This document shows positions 21,592 to 32,683 of a DNA stretch of 64,000 nucleotides, one piece after another (within the stretch, counting starts at the first letter, position 1; every line of letters begins with the position of its first letter). The notes beneath the pieces were generated by a model, which was given only the letters and a program-made list of their open reading frames with translations, did no database searches and was not told the origin of the DNA. Location of the stretch: contig NC_087070.1 in the NCBI RefSeq assembly GCF_963678635.1, positions 32,728,695 through 32,792,694 of the forward strand, written 5' to 3'. The position numbers were made by a program, and so were the translations under genes. Source of the DNA: Symsagittifera roscoffensis. Taxonomy: Eukaryota; Xenacoelomorpha; Acoela; Convolutidae.

Positions 21592-21966
21592 ATGTCCGAG
21601 GAGTTTCTCTTCGTAGTTGCGATTGTCGGACTCTTCATGTTTCTCTCGGCTCTCAAGCTAATTCTTTCTTCCCTGAATGACCAAAGCGACTTGGAAATAG
21701 AACTACCCAAAACCCGAAGACACAGTTTGAAACTAACCAGAAATAAAAACCCAAGCACAATGACCAGAATAGAAGCAGACGACACAGAACAAAGGCCAGA
21801 AAATCAGAACCAGATGAGAAGCGAGTTTTGTGCACGATATGCGGAGTTTGTGAATCGGATTCCTGAAATGGATCAAGACAACGATAGCGACGGATTTTCA
21901 GAGCCCCTGAAACAATTCCAATATAAAGCCCAAATCCCGGAGATCATAGTTACTCAACACTTCTGA
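21592..21966 (+). CDS. Unrecognised small single-pass membrane protein
   Basis: 124 residues, ATG to TGA. Residues about 5-28 form one hydrophobic segment (FLFVVAIVGLFMFLSALKLI), which could be a signal anchor. The rest is hydrophilic: a basic stretch at about 38-55, then an acidic Gln/Asn/Asp-rich region containing EFVNRIPEMDQDNDSD. Base composition is clearly richer in G and C than the surrounding sequence and codon use is mixed, as in a real gene. A pyrimidine tract ending in CAG (TTCTTCACCCAG) stops 3 bases before the ATG, as for API5, so the transcript is probably spliced in the 5' leader or trans-spliced. The opposite-strand frames here are shadows. I do not recognise the family. Confidence 0.6.
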   Translation: MSEEFLFVVAIVGLFMFLSALKLILSSLNDQSDLEIELPKTRRHSLKLTRNKNPSTMTRIEADDTEQRPENQNQMRSEFCARYAEFVNRIPEMDQDNDSDGFSEPLKQFQYKAQIPEIIVTQHF

Positions 21967-23737
21967 TGCGATATAGTAAGTGGGTTTTACTTCGTGTTCC
22001 GATTATCTTTGCTCGCTGGATTTGGGTCTGTTTTTCAGGCCCTCTAAAGCCAGCACAGAGATTAAAAGAGTAGTAGCATATTATGGTTATTTCAGTCATG
22101 AAAAAAATCAACTGCATCAGTAACAAATATCAGAGTTTTTGGCTGCTCAGACAAATTGGCGGCGTTCAGTTTACTTGATTTCTAAAGGCATGATCTAAAA
22201 CCGTCAAAGAAGAACACCGAATACCCACTATATTGTCAGATTTTTCAGGTCAATTTTCTGCATTTGTGCTCTGCTAAAACTATCTATTTTTTTGAATGAA
22301 TTTGAAGGCAGTTTTAGAAAAATCAAAATTTATTTGACTACAACATCTTTTTCCTAGCTATGTTCCGACCATATTCATTTAAGAAAAGAAATTCAAAAAT
22401 TAAAAATTTTTTCAATCGAAAAAAGTCAATCGCAAGTTATTGTTGCAAACTTTGCATTCTAAAATTCCTGTTATTTTTTTATTCGCGAGAGTGGTCGGAA
22501 CAAAAATTTATAAATTCACTGCTACCTGGCCCACAAAGGCTAAGTTCATAGAGCTTAGGCAATATTATCACGTCAGCAACATTTTTAGCGTCTTAAAGTA
22601 GAACCAATGTTTGGGTGGTACACAGGAAAGATCACCGTCTGGTTCAAGGTTGAGAAGCTGAAACGTGAATGCAATCAAGTGGCCGGATTCAAAACGAGAT
22701 GCAGGGGCTAAATCGCCCCTGCATGCTTACGGTATGTTTCAAACACCTGTTTTCAAATAAACATGTTTGATTATTTCCATCAATTTGAATTTTTTTAACA
22801 GTAGCATTTTGTTTCAGATTAAATAGACGTTGTGCCGCTACCAAGCAAAATTTAGGATTCTATCAACAAAACTCAATTACCCCATCGAGCATGAAATTCA
22901 TTCGTGCAACTTTCCAATCAACTCGGTGCTAAAAAAAAACATTTGAACGTGGTTTTTATTTATCTTTCTGTAATGTATAGGTAAATAGTAATTAAAATAG
23001 CAATGGCTACATCTTCTTTGTATACAGTTCCGCTTTTAATTTTATTTGCTGTTTAATTGGTTTCTGAAAATAGACAATTCTATTTAAAAATTCAAGTGCT
23101 TCTTTTTGCGAGGCACTCGTTCTTATTGGAAAGAGTTTTTGACTGCTACTCGATTTTTCTCCTTTCCCCATCAGTGAATTTCACTAGTATGTTTTTTCAC
23201 TTTGTACGATTGTAATGAACGCTGAGAAGCGGAGTAATTACCATAATTCAACATATTGGCTTTTTATAGCCACATTGATTACAGCCACTAATTGCCGAAT
23301 GAAATTGCAGTTTATGCGAGCAGGGGGAAAAGGGGAAAACGCAATCTAGAATGATACTACGTTGTCATTATGATCAATTCATGCGATACACTGCAAGCAA
23401 AAAGGTTAACTGCATCAAAATAGCTAGAACGTGCTATTCAGCATTAGAACTAGCTACCATCAGAAAATACAATGACATTTAACGAAAAATGACTCAATAC
23501 TAATCAGCAAGACTTCAGTCAGTTGAATTTTATCTATAAAATAGTTTCTTTGAAAAGCCGAACAAACTTGGCCATCTTCAATTTTTGCCGACATTCAGAA
23601 AGTCAACTGATGAAAGTTTAATTTAAAGGAAAATCAATTCTCGTATTCAAGCTGATTCATTAATTATTTTTTCAAAGAAATAGTAAAACTGAAAGTCATG
23701 ATTGCTAGATCCTTTTGCTCCCTTCATTCAAAAAGAT
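21967..23737. other. Gene-free AT-rich stretch
   Basis: I see no exon, repeat with a clear partner in the window, or RNA gene. The short frame at 22360-22551 is Lys/Phe-rich and not convincing. Confidence 0.35.
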
Positions 23738-24273
23738 AACAAGACTGCTCGTATCAGGGCGAAGCCCTGAATGTTCCGACTGCCTTTTAAAGCTTTATGG
23801 AGCAGTAATAATTTTAAAAATTTCAATTTTTAGAAAAAAAAAACAATTTTCATTTTTTTTACATTTAATTTTTTTTAAATAAAAATCATCCCGCCACAAG
23901 CCATATTAAGTATAAAAGGATAGATTTTGCTCCTTGTAACAAAACAATTATGGCAAATAAGCTTCTTTGAACCAATTTGGAATGATTTATAAGACGGATT
24001 AAATCTACGCTTACGCGTTAATAGCGCGAATTATATCGCGCGTTAATTGTCCCAAATTGGTCAAAATGGCAACCTTTAAAACCTCAGAACCTTACGAAAA
24101 ATGATCACAGGTGAAATATCTTTTCAAACTTAAGCTCAAGACAACATTAATTTTTGAATGATTTAAAAAAAAAATCAAAAATGGCTAGTTAAAAAGTCGA
24201 AATTTGTCTGAAGAAAAAAAAACCCACCCCGAGCACAAATATTCCGTTACTTTCGTATCGAAAGTCGGAACAA
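23738..24273 (+). mobile_element. Hairpin-ended non-autonomous element (HINE-like), copy 1
   Basis: Begins AACAAGACTGCTCG, then the perfect hairpin CAGGGC-GAA-GCCCTG and TGTTCCGACTGCC. It ends with a second hairpin (CTTTCGTATCGAAAG) and AGTCGGAACA. The subterminal TGTTCCGACT/AGTCGGAACA pair is inverted between the ends. In the middle is a conserved GC-rich palindromic block (GCGTTAATAGCGCGAAT). It is 536 bp with no coding capacity. Compare Helentron-associated interspersed elements, which have hairpins and subterminal inverted repeats. Confidence 0.75.
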
Positions 24274-24524
24274 TAACCCTAATTTTTTGCGATACAATCA
24301 TTGAATATTTTAAACAAGTAAACAGAGATGGCTGGTCCATTTATTTTAAAAATTACTTATTTTTCCGTACTCTGGAGCAGAACCATCTAGGCGTATTGCT
24401 AAAGATGATGTGAGGGGAAATTGGAATCAATTGTGGAAAATTGTAAATTTTTGAACGTACAACGAAACTAATTTTACACTACGAAATGATATAATATCAG
24501 ATGTGATTATCTTTTACCAATCAG

Positions 24525-25053
24525 AACAAGACTGCTTATATCAGGGCAAAGCCCTGAATGTTCCGACTGCCTTTTCAGGTTTATCGAGCAGTAGTAAAAT
24601 AAAAAAATTAAATATAAAAAAAATGAAAAATTTTTTTTCTAAAATTTGATTTTTTTTATGAAATCATCCCCCCACACGCCATATAAAGTTTAAAAGAATA
24701 GATTTTGCTCATTGTAACAAAACAATTATTGCCAATAGCTTCTTTCAACCAATTTGGAACGATTTAAAAGACGGTTTAAATCTCCGCTTACGCGTTAATA
24801 GCGCGAAATATATCGCGCGTTAATTGTCCCAAATTGACCAAAATGGCAATCTTTAAACCCTCATAACTTTACGAAAAATGATCACAGGTGAAATATCTTT
24901 TGAAATTTAAGCTCAGGACAACACTACCTTTTGAATGATATAAAAAAAATTCTGTCGAAAATGGCTAGTTAAAAAGTCGAAATTTGTCTGAAGAAAAGAA
25001 AACACACCCCGAGCACAAATATTCCGTCACTTTCGTATCGAAAGTCGGAACAA
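24525..25053 (+). mobile_element. HINE-like element, copy 2
   Basis: Same ends, hairpins and central palindrome as copy 1, in direct orientation 250 bp downstream of it. The sequence between them (24274-24524) shows no feature. Confidence 0.75.
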
Positions 25054-26439
25054 CAAGAGAAGCCAGTATAAAAAGAGGAGTGAGTGCAAGTAGCTCAGAT
25101 AATACCAAAAAAACAGTTCAAAATAAAAAACAAGTTTTTGTTTCGAAGAGATCAAGCATGCAGCTGATAAAACAGCAGATTGGATTAAATGAACTTTTCT
25201 AGTATTTTAATTAGTTACTTTTTAAAATTAGTTCATAATGGAAATTAATAAAAATCATCTTTTCTTTGCTAAAATTGGTTTGGAACAGCACAAATTTCAA
25301 AACAGATTTTCTCTACACATTTTGAGGGGAAACACATTTTCTGAATTATTCTTTTGAATCCGAATCATGACTGGCAGAGCTTAAATTTGAAATTTCAGGC
25401 ATTAATATGATATCTTAAGCTTGCATGCTAAAATTGGCTTAAAAACACACTCCAAATTTTATTCAAAATATCGAAAATTAGGTTTATATGCACCGAAAAG
25501 TTTATCATGACTCTTAAATTAAAAGAGAGCTTTTTAAAAAATCTCCGTCCGAGAAATCAGAAAAATGACAGTGAAAACAAACTAATTACAGAAAATTCTT
25601 GGTTGTTTGCAACACACTAATTGCAAAGACATTAAAACGGCAAAATGAAAACAAACTACATTGAAACATCACAAATTTGAATGAACTCTTTCGTAAACAA
25701 TTCCCAATTTAAACTAACAAACAAAGTAGCAATAGCTTTTTTGCGAAAAAAATCTAAGACAAGCTAATGCTTAAAAATAGATAAGTTAAAACCAAACAAT
25801 TATTTTGGCGAAAAAAGCACTTACGCTGCAATCCGAAACCCATATAATATCTAAAGCACAGTTTATGCACATAATATTGCATGAAAACTTCAAGAAACAA
25901 ATTCAACGGGATACAGCTTACTCTCTTTAGAATCTAGCACGAAAATCTGAGCATTGTTAAAATGTGCGACTTGAATTAGTTAAACTCTGACAGTGCTGGA
26001 GCTACATTTCGAGTACTGAATTGAAAAGCAACTGAACCGAAAAAAAAATCATTCAAAAAAAGTATAATCAAGTTGGCGAAACAACATCGAGCATAAACTT
26101 GGTTAAATAAGGTTAACCAACGTTGTGGATATACAAAACTTTTAACCTGCCCGGTGATTTCACCACCGGGCCATCAATCAAACGAACAGTTTTAGAGGAC
26201 CTTACCAATTGCATCTTTGTTTTTTAGAAAAAAGGAATTGGTGTTAGTAAAAATTCCCAACGAAAAAAGTTATAAATTAAAAATAATTCAGAAAGAATGA
26301 GAGAAATCTGAACAACAGAAAAAAATGAGCAATTTGAGATTTTATTTATCCCAGATATCATGCAGCAACAAACTTAACTACTTGCTGTTTGATGACAATG
26401 ATGATTGGTTTTGCACTCTTTCTTAAACTCAAGAAAGTT
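25054..26439. other. Gene-free AT-rich stretch
   Basis: No coding exon, RNA gene or repeat with a clear partner could be supported here. Confidence 0.35.
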
Positions 26440-26917
26440 AGAAGGATCAAAAAGCCTCACAGAAAAATACAGTCTTCAAGGCTCGGTTGAATGCAGCAAA
26501 TTCGTCAATATAAATTACAAAAGCGAGCTCCAAGTTACCGCTACAAGTAACGCTCCTTGGTAGAAAATGATTCATCTCAAAAACTCTTTTCTGCATTATG
26601 GTACTACAAATTTCTCTCTGCGGATAGGGTTGACAAAAGCTGCTCAAATCTAGTTATGAAACACTCGAAACATAAAACAGCATACCTTAAACTTCATTGT
26701 TTGATGGATTGGCAGCCAATGTAAATTCTTTAGAACTTAGTTTCATGAAGACTTTCTCATACTGACGCCTAAAACAAATCTAGCGATTGTTGTATCTCAA
26801 AAGCCATGAATTACAATAATCAAGTCTGAACCGGATAAAGCTGGTAACGAACATTTTTCTTCAGTCAATGTTAAAAAACCGTTCAATGAAAAACAGTTTT
26901 TGCAATTCTAGGGTCAC
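26440..26917 (-). pseudogene. LINE reverse transcriptase, C-terminal part (decayed)
   Basis: In shifting frames on the - strand one can read FIRFRLDYCNSWLL, then LHWLPIHQTMKFKVCCFM, then a terminal stretch ending NRALKTVFF. These match, in order, the usual C-terminal signatures of CR1/L2/Rex/Jockey-type LINE reverse transcriptases (RLDYCNS, LHWLPV, and the final LKT.LF). Several frame changes are needed, so the copy is dead. It is the continuation of the RT core at 28003-28740, from which it is separated by the foldback element. Confidence 0.7.
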
Positions 26918-28002
26918 ATTACCCGGGATGACCAAAAATACTAGTCATACAATTTCCATATATGGAAAAATGCTAGTCATACACTTTCCATACAATTCCA
27001 TACGTACAGAAAATTGCATAAAAGGTCTATGATTAGTATTTTTTTCATATATGGAAATTATATGACTAACATTTTTCCATAAACCAAAAATATTGATTTT
27101 TTACATTTTATTTTCTCAAAATTTTTCGGTTGTGTTCGTAACCGAACACAAATGACATAAACCTTGATTACTCAAACGTAGTAACCAACGGTTTGGCCGT
27201 CTCACATTAAAAATGCATTGGAAACAGCTTGACATGTGTTACTACTGTCTCAGGCAAATAATATAACGAAAGTAATGAACTTTTAAATTTTGGCAATAAT
27301 TTTCAAAGATGATTATTTCTACAATTTGAGTTTTTAAATTACCAGACATTGATCAAGGCATACAAAAACATGTCATACAAAAGAAAGAGGAATTTTTAGC
27401 GTTTTTGAAAAAAGGAAAAAAAATCCAATTTAGTGTATCCAGGACTACGTTATACACACAAAAAAAATAAATTTTGCATGCAAAATTTTTTTTTCAAAAA
27501 ATGTTTGTTTGAATACGCAAATCAATTTGCGGTTGAAAAAAACACAAAAAATTTTTGTCGTCGCCATCAAAAAAAAGCTAGTCATACAATTTCCATATAT
27601 GAAAATTGTATGACTAGTGTTTTTTTTTCAGAAAACAAAAATTTTAAAAAATTCAAAGTTTTCAGTCGTATCAGCCCAGAAAACGCTTCAATGTTTTGCC
27701 AGCAGTTGAATTGATTGATCAAAGCTTTTTTTCACAAAAAAAATTTTTAAGAAAATTCTAATCATACAATTTCCATATATGGAAATTGTATGGTTAGCAT
27801 TTTTTTTCATACCGTTTTTTTCCCTTTTTTTATGAAGAGATACCAATTTCGATACCAAAACAACTATAAAATACCTTTGAAATTGGATTAAACTCATTTT
27901 GCAAAAATGTATGAAATTTGTATGACTAGCAATTTTCCATAGACTAAGTGTATGAAATTGTATGATTAGCATTTTTGGTCTATGGAGGTCAACCCGGGTA
28001 AT
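26918..28002. mobile_element. Foldback-type DNA element with repeated palindromes, inserted in a LINE
   Basis: Terminal inverted repeats read ATTACCCGGGATGACC at the left and the complement of ATTACCCGGGTTGACC at the right. Just inside them, and several more times in the 1.1 kb, is a near-perfect palindrome built of CTAGTCATACAATTTCC and its complement, joined by ATATAT (for example at 27580-27620 and 27755-27800). It has no coding capacity; frames at 27433-27714 and 27688-27972 are shadows of the palindromes. It splits the LINE reverse transcriptase. I could not fix a target duplication. Confidence 0.7.
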
Positions 28003-28740
28003 TGCAACAATGATTAATCTGCTTCTCTAAAGACATTGTAATCTAAGCAAAAACCCAGAAGCTTTATCGAGTTGAACAGGTTTCGTATGCTTTTTGTAGT
28101 AGTCTACCAAAAAGTAAAACTTCGGATTATTTTCGTTCAAAATGAGCCTAAGATGTAATTGAGAGCATAAAGGTTCAATAGATCCGTAAATAATTGAGAA
28201 TAATCGGCGCAAAAATGGTAGGCAACATTATTGTCGATAAGATACTCGAGCAGAAAATTGAGATGAAGGCTGAAGAAAATTGGCCCAAGAACCGAGCCGT
28301 TAGGCAACCCCGCGTTTCAACCTGAATATTTTCGGAAAGGTAACGGTTTACCATAACTTGTACAAAACTGTCGGAAAAGTAAGATTTGCAGAAGTTTTGA
28401 CAGTATTAGCAATACCAACATTTTTTTAGAACTGCGTGATCTATTGCGTGATCTATTGTATGGTTATGTGTGATCTATTGTATCAAATGCTGCTAAAAAA
28501 TCTAACGATACAACATACAAGTAGTTTCTAGAATTAGGTTTGGAATGAATGTAATCGAGCAAAGAAAAGTTTCTTAAGAATTATTTTTACGGTATGCCGA
28601 TTGGAGTTTAGGCCACAAATTATTCGGTGACAGATGTTCGATAAACTGGGCAAGAACCGGCTTTTCTGTAAATTTCGAAAGAGCAGATAAGTGTAATTGG
28701 CGACAGCTTGACAATGCTTCTTTGTTCATACTATGTTTGA
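28003..28740 (-). pseudogene. LINE reverse transcriptase core (decayed)
   Basis: On the - strand: HLSPNNLWPKLQSAYRKNNS, then SLDFLAAFDTIDH (RT motif with catalytic Asp), then GLPNGSVLGPIFFSLHLNF and YHFCADYSQLF in place of the usual FADD box. These are reverse transcriptase blocks 2 to 5 of non-LTR elements in the right order. The loss of the second Asp of the FADD box and several frame breaks show it is inactive. The region around 28440-28490 also contains a short duplicated stretch (GTGATCTATTG repeated). Confidence 0.75.
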
Positions 28741-28967
28741 GGAGCGGTCTTATTACTCAATGTTGAATACGTTAAGGAAAACTCCGGATAAAAGAATCAA
28801 TTAAAAATATCTATGAAAAATTCTTTCAATTGTTTAAATTTATCGTACAAAGTAAAAAAAATTTTGAATAATTAATCTGCCTTAAACGTAAAGTCGGTTA
28901 GTCAATAGTTTTGTGTAGACATTTCTTTCATGCTGCGTTTTTGCCAATTCACCTTGTCTTCTTTTTT

Positions 28968-29500
28968 GTTCCGACTTTCAATACGAAAGTAAGGCAATAT
29001 TTGTGCTCGGGGTGGGTTTTTTTTTCTTCAGACAAATATCGACTTTTTAACTAGCCATTTTTGACGGAGATTTTTTATATATAATTCAAAAAATATTGTT
29101 GTCCTGAGCCTAAATTTGAAAAGATATTTCACCTGTGATCATTTTTTGTAAAGTTATGAGGGTTAAAGATTGCCATTTTGGCTTTGGGACAATTAACGAG
29201 CGATATATTTCGCGCTATTAACGCGTAAGCGGAGACTTAATTCGTCTTATAAATCGTTCCAAATTGGTTGAACGAAGCTTATTCGCCATAATTTATTTGT
29301 TTCAAGGAACGAAATATATCTTTTTGTACTATATATGGCGTGTGGGGTGATGATTTTCATCAAAAATTTCAAGTTTTAGAAAAAAAATTTTCATTTTATT
29401 TTAATCCATTTAATTTTTTTCATGTTATTACTGCTGCTCCATAAACCTTACAAAGCAGTCGGAACATTCAGGGCTTCGCCCTGATACGAGCAGTCTTGTT
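28968..29500 (-). mobile_element. HINE-like element, copy 3 (inverted)
   Basis: Starts TGTTCCGACTTTC with its hairpin and ends CAGGGCTTCGCCCTG...CAGTCTTGTT, the reverse of copies 1 and 2, including the central GCGC-rich palindrome near 29200. Confidence 0.75.
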
Positions 29501-29774
29501 TAATTATAGGATAATTCAACACTTAGCGAGTCATTTAGTTATCACGCAATTGAGTTTGCAGGAGTTTAGCGGAAAAGAGATTGCTTAGGCTCCATACCCG
29601 AGCAATTACTGTAATAGATGTTAACGAGGAACTCTTGGCACTCTTGCACATAAATTTTTTTCTAAATCAGTCTATTTTGCGAACAATCAATTTTTGACTT
29701 TCAAAGACAGAGACGGATTCAAGTTTTTTATATCTAAGTTCTTTGAAAAACGTTTAAATCTTTGAAAAATTAAG

Positions 29775-30874
29775 AAAAATCACATCTCGGATGCTAAAAC
29801 TAAATGGGCAGCCGCATCTTGACGCAAGATTTGCTCTTACAGTACCCAACTACAGCGTTGGGAATTTCAAATTTTGAGAAACTTAAAATTAAGTTTTCTA
29901 GAAAAAAAAACTTTTTAAAAAAACCAGAAAAAAAAACGTCATATCTCGAACACCACCAACAGATTTGAGCGGCCACAATTGGAGGCAAGATCTCTCGCAA
30001 TCACTGAGAGTACTCTGACAACCCCCAACTAGAGGGGTTAGGAACTTCAAAGTTTGAAGAAAAAAAAATTAAGTTTTCTGAAATTTTTTGAAAAAATAAA
30101 AAACGTCATATCTGGAAAACTACAAAGACTTGAGTAGTCACAAGTGGAGGCACGATTTGCAACACCTGAGACCTTGAAACCACTCTGACAGTCACAAACT
30201 AAACGGTTGGGAAATCCAAATTTGAAGAAATAAAAAAATATTTAAGTTTTCTGAAAAAAAATTACAAAAAAAATTACACAAAAAACGCTATATCTCAAAA
30301 ACTACAAGGATTTGAGCAATCATATTTGGAGAATAAATTCACAACTCCTGGGAGTACCCTGACACAGCCTAACAATAGAGGTGAGAACTTCAAATTTTGT
30401 GAAATTATTTATATCTAATTTCTTTTAAAAATCTTGAAAAAATCCTAAAAAACATGAAATCTCAAAAACTACAAAGATTTGAGCAGTCATATTCAGAGGG
30501 AAGATTCGCAACTCCTGAGACTACCATGACATCCCCCAACTACAGGGTTGCGAACTTCAATTTTTCAGAAACTTTAAAAATTAAATTTTAGAAATTTTTG
30601 AAAAATCTCAAAAACTGCCGTATCTCGTAAACTAAAAGAACTGCTTATTGATATATGGAGGCCGAAATCGCAACATCCGGGGAAACCCTGACAGCGTCTC
30701 ACTATTGGGTTGCTACTTTCAAACTTGGTGAAGTAAACACTGATTTCAAACAGGAAAATCGAAAAAAATCTTAACCATTGCAATATACGATATAGTTTAA
30801 ACATGCAAAAATAATACGTTGAAAAAGCTTAAAAATGGCGAGATAGTGAAGCCCGCATTTAAAAAAACAATAGA
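29775..30874 (-). mobile_element. Second Helitron copy, opposite orientation, 3' end missing
   Basis: The 5' end on the - strand is A|TCTATTG...AAATGCGGGCTTCACTATC, matching the 5' end of the Helitron at 14690. Then come about six minisatellite units with the same CCCAAC...GTTGGG core and CATATCTC-type blocks. I could not find the hairpin plus CTAG expected at the other end, so the copy is probably truncated near 29775. Confidence 0.65.
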
Positions 30875-31049
30875 TAGATTGTGATATATGCTCCTCGATA
30901 TGATAAAAAAGTTTCTTGAAGATTAAGAAGAGGAATTGGAAACCCTTTACGTCTGCACAGTTACAACACTTATATGTGGTGGTATTTACAAATGTATCAG
31001 AACGTAATAATCTCGAACTGTTTTGATCTTGTGAGCACCACACTAACTA

Positions 31050-31310
31050 GGTTGGTCGAAATTAGTACGTCATGTATGGATCATTTTTAACGGAAATATT
31101 TGCAAAGTATCGGAAAAAGTGCTTGATAATGAGTGTTTCCCTGATCACTATCCAATTTTATTGAAACTTCATGTTGCTCAGGTAAGAAAAGCTTCATTTT
31201 CGCATCATGTTTGCGCATTTTCATTTCTTAACAGAGAGCTTACTCAAGTTCAAACCTTAATTCAAGAAAAATTAAAGACCTCAGGAGATGTTGACCTCAG
31301 TTACATTTAA
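31050..31310 (+). pseudogene. LINE endonuclease fragment
   Basis: Reads HVWIIFNGNICKVSEKVLDN then DHYPILLKL, which fits the last block of the apurinic-type endonuclease of non-LTR elements (the conserved SDHxPI His). It continues as a helical linker-like stretch for 40 residues. It lies on the + strand, opposite to the RT fragments at 26.4-28.7 kb, so it is a separate piece. It could be mistaken for an exon because a GTAAGA follows DHYPILLKLHVAQ, but no partner exons are seen. Confidence 0.45.
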
Positions 31311-32683
31311 AGCAGCTAATGATATTTTTCAAAAAAAAAACAGTTTGAAGTTCGTTGCAGTTTTGCTCCTCTGCGAAAAACCGGTGAAGGATAAAACTTC
31401 AGGCAGAGTGTTTTATTAAATCATCAAAAAATCGAACAACAGGAAAAAAGAACGCTTTTTAATGGAAGACGTAAAGTAGAGATGAGAATAAGAGCAACAA
31501 AAAAATCTATCTGAGAAATCAGAATTTAGACATTTACTGCAAATTTGCTGATATTTTTTTAGTGAAACGTTTTTTTAATACATCTTTAGCTGAGTTCTAA
31601 GATCAGATATATTTTTAAATAATCCAACAAAAAAGTGTTTCGACCAATTATTTTTTGAACTCAAACACTCACGGAAAAAAATTTTGCGAGAAATCAAAGA
31701 AGTATAAGCAAAGATTACCTACCGATTGGTAGGATATTATTACAAGGAATACTCATGCAAACAAAAATTTATAGCAGGGACGGTTTTATACTTTTCACAA
31801 AAGGGGTGGACGACGGATTTTCAAAAAAAGCCGACCTTTAGTTCTTTCTCTAGGTCATCCAAATTGGTCACTTATTGAAACAATATGACCAAAAAAATGC
31901 GTTTTTTGGCGACCAAACCCAAAATTTTGTATAGGCGCAATTATATACTTATGGCGGCAAAGGTGCCTATAAAAAATTTGGGTTCGAGAAGGTCGAATCC
32001 CTGAGGGGCAAAATGATTTTGTTTTTGAGATTCGATATTGCGCTAAATTTTGCTATATAAATATTTCCTTATTTAAAGTACATTTTTTAAAGAAGCTCAA
32101 ATTTATTGCAATTTTCCCACTTTCACCTTAGTTCATTGTTTTACCGTTATTGCCTCACTGGTCTGCATCGTTTCAATTTTCAACCTTTCGGAATTTGGCC
32201 GAGCAGAGAAGTGATCGCCGATTTCTTAATTATCAGCAAAACTATCAGCTCTTAAATTTGTGAAAAGCTGATTCTTAAATGACATTGTCTTGATACAAAG
32301 TATTTGAAAACCTTCGCCCGTGTTAATCAAGCTCCAAATCTGTGCTCCAAATACCATATAGCTATTGCGCATCCAATAAATTTGAGCCACTTTGGATGAT
32401 TAAAGCAAAAAGAATTGGATCACGCTGATAATAAAATTACACCAACTTAAGTTACAAAAAGTTGCCACTAAAAGTAAAAAAGGAAAACTTTGCACTTTCA
32501 TCCTCGTTCGATAAAAAATAAACAGATAGGTTAAATTCTACTATTCATGAAGTTTGATATTGATAATATGAAAATAGAAAGCAATGAAAACAGTAAAACC
32601 GTTGAGCAAAATTCAAACCCAAGTGATTTTACAAATTTTCCAATTAGTATAAAATTTTTGATAAACGAAGTTTTAAACTAAGT
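31311..32683. other. ADA 3' flank with a hAT-like remnant
   Basis: No gene. At about 31765-32010 there is a decayed relative of the hAT-type element at 35200 and 49982, starting CAGGGACGG and ending near TCGAATCCCTGAGGGGC. The remainder is AT-rich without recognisable features. Confidence 0.4.

Noticed and set aside
21555-21835. - strand hydrophobic frames
   Set aside because: Shadows of the charged part of the small membrane protein gene on the + strand.
27433-27972. Two frames of 93-94 codons
   Set aside because: They lie in the palindrome array of the foldback element and share its repeats on both strands.
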